From positions 62,001 to 126,000 of the forward strand of contig NZ_JAEPWM010000001.1 of assembly GCF_016654015.1 (NCBI RefSeq): a DNA stretch of 64,000 nt, read 5' to 3'. Numbering within the stretch: the first letter of the stretch is position 1; the number at the start of each line of letters is the position of its first letter. The position numbers and the translations under genes are program-made. This document shows, piece after piece, positions 59,000 through 64,000 of the stretch. The stretch is from Ramlibacter ginsenosidimutans (GTDB taxonomy: Bacteria; Pseudomonadota; Gammaproteobacteria; Burkholderiales; Burkholderiaceae_C). Below the pieces are notes generated by a model that worked only from the letters and a program-made list of their open reading frames with translations, made no database searches and was not told where the DNA came from.

Positions 59000-60380
59000 C
59001 CGAGCGGGCGGCGAGGAGCGAACTCACCACGAAGACGAGGCAGAGCAACGCTCCCCAGATGCTCCAGAAGTTATACCGCACGTCCGCTGCGGGGGAGATG
59101 AAGAACATGGGCGCCAGATAGAGCAACCCGCTGCCAAGGGCAGCCACCGCTTCGCCGGCAAAACGGCGATTGCGCTTTGGGAGGAAGACCACCAACGACA
59201 AGAGCCCCGCGACGTAGTAGACCCACGCACGTTCCAGGATGCTGTAGCGCGCCTTCCAGACATATCCCACCGCGACCGGCGTCAGCGCATTGGGTGTGTG
59301 GGAGATGCCGAGCTTGTTCTCGTCGACGGAGGGATGGGTCACGTAGAACGGCTCGTGCCGGTGCAGACCGATGTACTCGCGGAACACCGCGGCGCGATGT
59401 CGCAGGTAGTCGCCGGGATGCTGCCTGATCGCCGCAACCCAGTAGCGAGCGATCTCGCCGGGCTCCTGCACCGCCACCCTGTGCTCGACATCGTTGGCCG
59501 CCGTGATGTTCACGTGCCGCGGATCGTAGATCTTGCGCAGGTAGGCGACGTCCACCATCCCCCCGTCGCGTGCCGGCGTCACGGACTCGCCGGAAAAGCG
59601 CGAAATGCCGATCAGGTCGTAGCGCATGATTCCGTCCATGTTTGTGTTGCGCTCCAGGCGCTCCATGGAGGGAAAGCGAAAGCTGTTCACCACCAACACC
59701 AAGACGAACAGTACGAGCACGAGGCCGGTGCCACCGAGCGCCGCACGCACGATTTCGCGTCGTCCGCTACGGGCACGTGCCACCCACACCGCGTAGATGA
59801 GCAGAGGCAGTGCTCCGCTGGCTGCGTTGAAGCGGTAAGCCATCCCGCAGAACAGCAGGAGGACACCGAAGGCGATCCAAATTTTCCCGGGCAGCGCGCG
59901 CAAGCGTGCGTGGACCAGGGCCGCGAAGCCGGCCGCGTAGAAAGCGGCCATCGCGACGTCTTTCCAGACCACCAGCATCGTGCCAGTGAGGGGCGGCAAT
60001 GCCGCCACGGCAATCACGGTCACCACCTGCGCAATCGGGTTCCAGCGCAGGGAGTGGAGTATCCACACCAACGACCCGAGGAGCAGCGCGTTCTGGAACA
60101 ACTGCATGAGGCTCGGTCCTGGCCATATCCAGTCCAGGACCCGCCACACGTAGCTGCCGAACGGGGGGTACTGCGACCCTTCGACGTGGGAGCGGGCCTG
60201 CCGCAAGGCTTCGAGGGAGTCATAGGACATGAATCCCGGATACGACGCTACGGTGAAGAACACCGTCACAAGGAGCACCGCCATAACGCCCGCCGCGGGG
60301 AACGCGAAGTCGGAGCGCTTGTTCTCGCGTGCCGGTGCGTCCTGCAGGGGGCCGCCTCGCGCGAAGTCCGGCGCCATCAC
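58983..60380 (-). CDS. Polytopic membrane protein (DUF6020/GT39-like), glycan cluster
   Basis: This 465-residue protein has about 11 hydrophobic helices and a large periplasmic loop (about 235-370). The early YDSLEALRQARSHVEGSQYP with an Asp and Glu resembles the first loop of GT-C glycosyltransferases. A later VYYVAGLLSLVVFLPKRNRR precedes the final helices. It could be a GT-C-type transferase that modifies the glycan on the periplasmic side, but the family is uncertain. It overlaps its upstream neighbour by 4 bases. Confidence 0.7.
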   Translation of the reverse strand: MMAPDFARGGPLQDAPARENKRSDFAFPAAGVMAVLLVTVFFTVASYPGFMSYDSLEALRQARSHVEGSQYPPFGSYVWRVLDWIWPGPSLMQLFQNALLLGSLVWILHSLRWNPIAQVVTVIAVAALPPLTGTMLVVWKDVAMAAFYAAGFAALVHARLRALPGKIWIAFGVLLLFCGMAYRFNAASGALPLLIYAVWVARARSGRREIVRAALGGTGLVLVLFVLVLVVNSFRFPSMERLERNTNMDGIMRYDLIGISRFSGESVTPARDGGMVDVAYLRKIYDPRHVNITAANDVEHRVAVQEPGEIARYWVAAIRQHPGDYLRHRAAVFREYIGLHRHEPFYVTHPSVDENKLGISHTPNALTPVAVGYVWKARYSILERAWVYYVAGLLSLVVFLPKRNRRFAGEAVAALGSGLLYLAPMFFISPAADVRYNFWSIWGALLCLVFVVSSLLAARSDGRAS

Positions 60381-61606
60381 ATCAGCCTCCGCAGCACGCC
60401 CTTGATCCCTTCCTGCTTCCAGACGCGGTGCGCGCGCACGAGCAGCGGGCTGGGATGGGCGACGGGCGCGCCAGCAGAGCGAATCGACTCGCCGGGCGGT
60501 ACCGGCGACAACCCGGGCGATAGGTGCACCGTCAGTCGCTCCAGCGCTGCCTTCGGATCTGCGGAGTCGACGCCGGGATACTCAAGCTGGCCCTGCTGTT
60601 GCCACCACTGCGCATAACCGTCGGCGCGGAAGGGATCGGGAAAGGCTGCCTGCAGGTCCGGCCGGTCGCGATAGGCGATCCGCTGTGCGGGCGTAATCGG
60701 GGTGCCGTCGGAAAAGGTGCCATAGGCCCACTGCACCTTCGCGAGCGGATCCTGCGCGAGGCGGGAAGTCGTGTCCAGGTACCACTGCACCAGCTCGGCG
60801 ACGGTAGTATTCCCGTCGGCGTGCTTGTCGGCCATGGCCTTGTGCGCGCCGCTATCGAAGCCGGTGAAATGATAGAAACCCAACGGCTCGCCGTTCACGC
60901 GGATGCCGTCGCGCATCGTGCCCTCCAGCTTGCGGCGGCGGATGTTCCAGGTCGCGACGTTTAGCCGCGGTGTCCGGAGGATGCCCGTCGTGGAGAAGAA
61001 GGCGGGCACGAGGTCGATCCAGCGCTGGTCCGTAAACAGGCCGTTCTTGATGTCGTCGCGGCAGAAGCGGTAGATGCGCTCGCCCCACCAGTGCGCGAAC
61101 TCGCGGCCCTGTTCGTCCGCCTTCACGCCCACGAAGCCGAGGTTGTACACGCCGTGCTTGAGGCAGCTGATTTCGTTGTCCATCACGGCATCGAGGGTCT
61201 GCTCCGGCATCGTGAGGTGCGGCGTGAGCACGACACTGTGGGCGTCGAGGGCGGCCAGGACGTCGTCGAGGCGAGAGAAGGCCACCGTGTCAGGGTCCAT
61301 GTACAGGACCTTCTCGCAGTCGTCGCGTTCGAGGAGCTTGGCCAGCATGAACGGCTTGATGGCGGTGGCGAGCTCCACGATACGGTGGCAGAAGATCCAC
61401 CGCGTGGTGTTGGGAATGCCCAGGTCCTCGACGGCGGTGACGTGGTCGAACGGCTCCCGGGACAGGTCGTTGCCCGGATGCAAGCGATCCGCTAGCGCCA
61501 AGTGCAGCACCAACTCGGGGTGGTGGCGGCGCAGCGATTCGAACAGCAGCCGCACCTTGGGGATGTAGTTGAACGCCGCGCTGGTGAAGACGTGGACTTT
61601 TTTCAT
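60377..61606 (-). CDS. Glycosyltransferase with GT8-like fold
   Basis: This 409-residue protein begins KKVHVFTSAAFNYIPKVRLL and has CEKVLYMDPDTVAFSRLDDV, the DxD-type sugar-nucleotide site, then NLGFVGVKADEQGREFAHWW and TDQRWIDLVPAFF. The plan is that of retaining GT8-like transferases. The C-terminal 80 residues are probably an add-on. It overlaps both neighbours by 4 bases, in the order FkbM gene, GT4-like gene, this gene. Confidence 0.82.
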   Translation of the reverse strand: MKKVHVFTSAAFNYIPKVRLLFESLRRHHPELVLHLALADRLHPGNDLSREPFDHVTAVEDLGIPNTTRWIFCHRIVELATAIKPFMLAKLLERDDCEKVLYMDPDTVAFSRLDDVLAALDAHSVVLTPHLTMPEQTLDAVMDNEISCLKHGVYNLGFVGVKADEQGREFAHWWGERIYRFCRDDIKNGLFTDQRWIDLVPAFFSTTGILRTPRLNVATWNIRRRKLEGTMRDGIRVNGEPLGFYHFTGFDSGAHKAMADKHADGNTTVAELVQWYLDTTSRLAQDPLAKVQWAYGTFSDGTPITPAQRIAYRDRPDLQAAFPDPFRADGYAQWWQQQGQLEYPGVDSADPKAALERLTVHLSPGLSPVPPGESIRSAGAPVAHPSPLLVRAHRVWKQEGIKGVLRRLM

Positions 61607-63183
61607 GCGAGCTCTGCGTGCTGGTCAGCGATGTCTTGGTGGAACCGGAGCAGCCGGTCGAGGAGGTCCGCGGCCGTGCCGCGGGGCAAGACTCGTCCGA
61701 AGCAATAGGTGCCCACGCGGTCCGCAGGCGCGCCGAAGTCGAAGCATGCCAACGGCACGCCCAACATGATCAGCTCCTGTGTGACGTAGGAGAAGGTTTC
61801 CGGGCAGATGGACGGCAGCAGGAACACGTTCGCGCCGGACCCCGAAATCAGCCGGGGCAGGTCGTCGCGGGAGAACGGGCCCGTGCTGCGCACCACCGAG
61901 GCGTCGCAGCGCGCATAGACCGAGCCGATCACCGTGATCTTGACGGGCAGGCTGCGCCGCACGATCTCTTCCGCCAACTCCTTCAGCACGCCCGCCCCCT
62001 TGTGCCATCCGATCGCCCCGACCACGCCGATGTGCAGCGGCGCGGAAAGGTCGACCACCGGTAGTGCATCGAAGCCTTCCACCGCGTGCGGGTGCACGCG
62101 AATGCGCCCGGGCACCAGCGCGGGATATGCGCGGCGCAGTAGTGACTCGGATGATGCTGAGAAGCAGGTGATCGTGTCGGCCGCGGCGAGGGCGCGGCCC
62201 CAGGCCTCCCGCCATACCGGCATGGACGCCGGCGGAAAGAGGCGCGCGAACTCGTTGTCATTGCGCGGCAGGCATCGCGTGCATTCCACGAGGTCCGGCA
62301 CGCCGCAGAAGCGGCCCGCGTCGTTCAGCAGGAACTGTGAAGGGCATACCGCCAGGTAGTCGTGGATCACCACGTGCAAGGTCGTCCCCGGTTGAGCCCG
62401 GAAGGCCAGCAGCCAATCGGGCACACACTCTGGACGAGGGAAGGACACGGCGTCGTTGTAGAGGACCTCGTCGACAATGCCCGAGCCAGCCAGAGCGTCG
62501 GCGGGCGGGGTGATGAAGTGGAAAATCCGCGCCACCCCGTGGGCGCTGCGCAGTTCCAGGGTGTAGCGCAGTGACGCAATCTCGAAGGAAAGCACCAGGA
62601 CCAGCGGCCGGTCGCGCAGGTGCTGCGAGATCCACCCCGCGCTGTAGCCGCTCGCACCACCACCCATGGAGTGATCAAAAACGAGCGGACAGCTCTCGGA
62701 ACCGCGCGCATGCAGCGCGGCTCGGAGTTCGGCCATCCAGACTTCGGGAGTCGCGCCACCGTCCGCCTGAGGCTTCGCTCGCCGGTCGCCCCGCACCCAC
62801 ATGCGCGCGCGTCGCGAGAGCCGCCGGAAGAAATCCCCGGCATCCCAGGCAGCGTCACCGGCCCGGAGGCCGTCGACTGCAAGGGCGCAGGTGAACTCCT
62901 CGCCGTTTTCCAGCACACCAACGAGGGCGAGCGCTACCGCCTGGGCGCCTTCCCACGCCCCGTACACGAGCCAGCCGGAATGGCCCGCGTGAGGCTCGGT
63001 CGGGAATGCCTCCGCCACGTCCCGCCTCTCCTTCTGCGCCACGACGGGCAGCATCACGCTGCGGCGATCGGCCAGCGTGACGCGCAGGCGGAGCTGCGCC
63101 ACGGCGCAGCGGCCGTCGAAGGCCCAGCCATAGGCGAACACTCGGTTGTCCCGGACCACACAGGCGTCGAGACTCGTTTTCAT
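61603..63183 (-). CDS. Two-part glycosyltransferase: N-terminal unknown domain plus GT4-like domain
   Basis: This 526-residue protein has an N-terminal beta-rich region (about 1-110, ACVVRDNRVFAYGWAFDGRC) that resembles a small accessory domain seen in other surface-glycan proteins. A GT-B half follows with HVVIHDYLAVCPSQFLLNDA and a CPRND-like Cys cluster (CGVPDLVECTRCL). The C-terminal Rossmann half has IGVVGAIGWHKGAGVLKELA and the late LPSICPETFSYVTQELIMLG with the family's E-x7-E. The ATG at 63183 overlaps the FkbM gene end by 4 bases. Confidence 0.82.
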   Translation of the reverse strand: MKTSLDACVVRDNRVFAYGWAFDGRCAVAQLRLRVTLADRRSVMLPVVAQKERRDVAEAFPTEPHAGHSGWLVYGAWEGAQAVALALVGVLENGEEFTCALAVDGLRAGDAAWDAGDFFRRLSRRARMWVRGDRRAKPQADGGATPEVWMAELRAALHARGSESCPLVFDHSMGGGASGYSAGWISQHLRDRPLVLVLSFEIASLRYTLELRSAHGVARIFHFITPPADALAGSGIVDEVLYNDAVSFPRPECVPDWLLAFRAQPGTTLHVVIHDYLAVCPSQFLLNDAGRFCGVPDLVECTRCLPRNDNEFARLFPPASMPVWREAWGRALAAADTITCFSASSESLLRRAYPALVPGRIRVHPHAVEGFDALPVVDLSAPLHIGVVGAIGWHKGAGVLKELAEEIVRRSLPVKITVIGSVYARCDASVVRSTGPFSRDDLPRLISGSGANVFLLPSICPETFSYVTQELIMLGVPLACFDFGAPADRVGTYCFGRVLPRGTAADLLDRLLRFHQDIADQHAELA

Positions 63184-64000
63184 GGCCGACCTGCGGGAGA
63201 GATGCGCCTGCGCAGCCGCCCCAGCCACCAGCGCAAGCTGCTGGAGCGGTAGCTTTCGGCCGCCAGCGCGCGCTGCTCCTCCTGTTTCAGACGGGCCTCA
63301 GTCATGCTCAGGAGAGCCTCCGTGTTGCCAAGTCGCGCCGCAGTCGCTTGGGCGTGCTCGCTACAGGCCGCGAGCTCGGCGCGCCCTTTGCGGACTTCTT
63401 CTTCCATCATGCGCGACAGCGGGCTGGCATAGCGGAGCCCGAGCGTGCCTGCTGCGGAACTGGCGGCCAGTACCTCGAACGGGTACTGCGCCTTGTGCAG
63501 CATCAGGAGCGCCAGCGCATCGATGGATTCGATCGGTGCGAGGCCCTGCAGCGAACCATGGGCATGCAGCACGGGCAGGCGTTCGCGTGGCACTGCGAGG
63601 AGCGCCGCTTCGCCGGCTTCGCCGAACACGTTATGTGCGTTATTGAGGAAGTTCGCCGGGTTGTACGCCGGCTCCACCGAACCGAGGACGGCGCAGTCCA
63701 GGTCCTGGAAGGCACGGAGCACCTGCGCGCCGCCTTCCAGGTCGTTGCATTCAGCGAAGATCACAGGTCGGTGGCGCGCGAGCGTCTGTCCGGCTCCGGC
63801 GATCACGTCCGGCTCCATCCCTTCTGCGTCGATCTTAATCAGGTCCAACTGCTCGAAGGCGAAGCTATCCAGCGGCCGGATCGCGACGCGCTCCACTGGC
63901 TGCGCCTCTTTGTCTTCGGCCTCGCGCAGCGCCAGTCCGCCGAAGTTGACGGCGCGCTCGGACGAGATGCTAGCAGCCACGGACGGGATCTCCAGTGTGG
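63180..64000 (-). CDS. FkbM family methyltransferase (partial, 5' end outside window)
   Basis: At least 273 residues are in the window and the frame is open to base 64000. It has the FkbM end of the methyltransferase fold: VAIRPLDSFAFEQLDLIKID then AEGMEPDVIAGAGQTLARHR and PVIFAECNDLEGG. The sequence then continues into a helical C-terminal region (about the last 90 residues, LLSMTEARLKQEEQRALAAE) that looks like a coiled coil. Such proteins O-methylate sugars. It is the most upstream gene of the cluster seen here. Confidence 0.85.
   Translation of the reverse strand, partial: TLEIPSVAASISSERAVNFGGLALREAEDKEAQPVERVAIRPLDSFAFEQLDLIKIDAEGMEPDVIAGAGQTLARHRPVIFAECNDLEGGAQVLRAFQDLDCAVLGSVEPAYNPANFLNNAHNVFGEAGEAALLAVPRERLPVLHAHGSLQGLAPIESIDALALLMLHKAQYPFEVLAASSAAGTLGLRYASPLSRMMEEEVRKGRAELAACSEHAQATAARLGNTEALLSMTEARLKQEEQRALAAESYRSSSLRWWLGRLRRRISPAGRP

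Overview
The window is GC-rich DNA from a betaproteobacterium, most likely Burkholderiales and probably a Comamonadaceae relative such as Ramlibacter or Variovorax. The evidence is the gene repertoire (slmA near argB, a TctDE-type two-component pair, a FadE/FadB/thiolase operon, an Atu/Liu-like acyl-CoA carboxylase operon) and the GC-rich interspersed palindromes. This placement is by recognition, not by a phylogenetic test.

Layout. 1-1.6 kb: the 5' part of a PolX-family DNA polymerase and a small CDP-archaeol-synthase-like membrane protein. 1.6-5.4 kb: a chromosomal integron cassette array with no integrase in view (CALIN type). It holds small, less GC-rich genes, all on the minus strand, each followed by an attC-like site; the edge genes are broken (2'-5' RNA ligase, GNAT and GrpB remnants). 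5.4-9.1 kb: small proteins, a MarR-like regulator, 6-phosphogluconate dehydrogenase and a PfpI/DJ-1 protein. 9.3-16 kb: a TetR-led operon for a branched or terpenoid acyl-CoA carboxylase pathway. 16-23.7 kb: a UvrA paralogue, a DUF2889 protein, an MFS transporter, and an ECF42-type sigma factor with its DGPF (YciI) and VOC partners.

23.8-31.8 kb: a tight eight-gene operon running from a PQQ alcohol dehydrogenase with the lanthanide-type Asp pair, through an XoxJ/MxaJ-like binding protein and a lipoprotein cytochrome c, to a complete caa3-type terminal oxidase with CtaG. Six of its seven junctions are 4-bp start/stop overlaps and the seventh overlaps by about 16 bp. It reads as an alcohol-to-oxygen electron chain in one transcript.

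32-43.2 kb: a fatty-acid degradation operon under a TetR regulator, interrupted by a DUF559 nuclease gene lying between inverted GC-rich repeats that also occur as an empty copy. 43.4-50.6 kb: a methyltransferase and a sugar-acid catabolic cluster with divergent GntR control (FAH hydrolase, two SDRs, UxaA-type dehydratase, Ldh-type dehydrogenase). Its control region carries a perfect operator-like inverted repeat between two oppositely oriented CCCCTAG heptamer arrays. 50.6-55.8 kb: pdeM, slmA, a TctE/TctD-like pair and argB. 55.8-64 kb: an exopolysaccharide or cell-surface glycan cluster (WecA-like transferase, several glycosyltransferases, a polytopic membrane protein, an FkbM methyltransferase cut by the window end).

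At least four families of interspersed repeats occupy the gaps between genes. No rRNA, tRNA, CRISPR array or insertion sequence was recognised.
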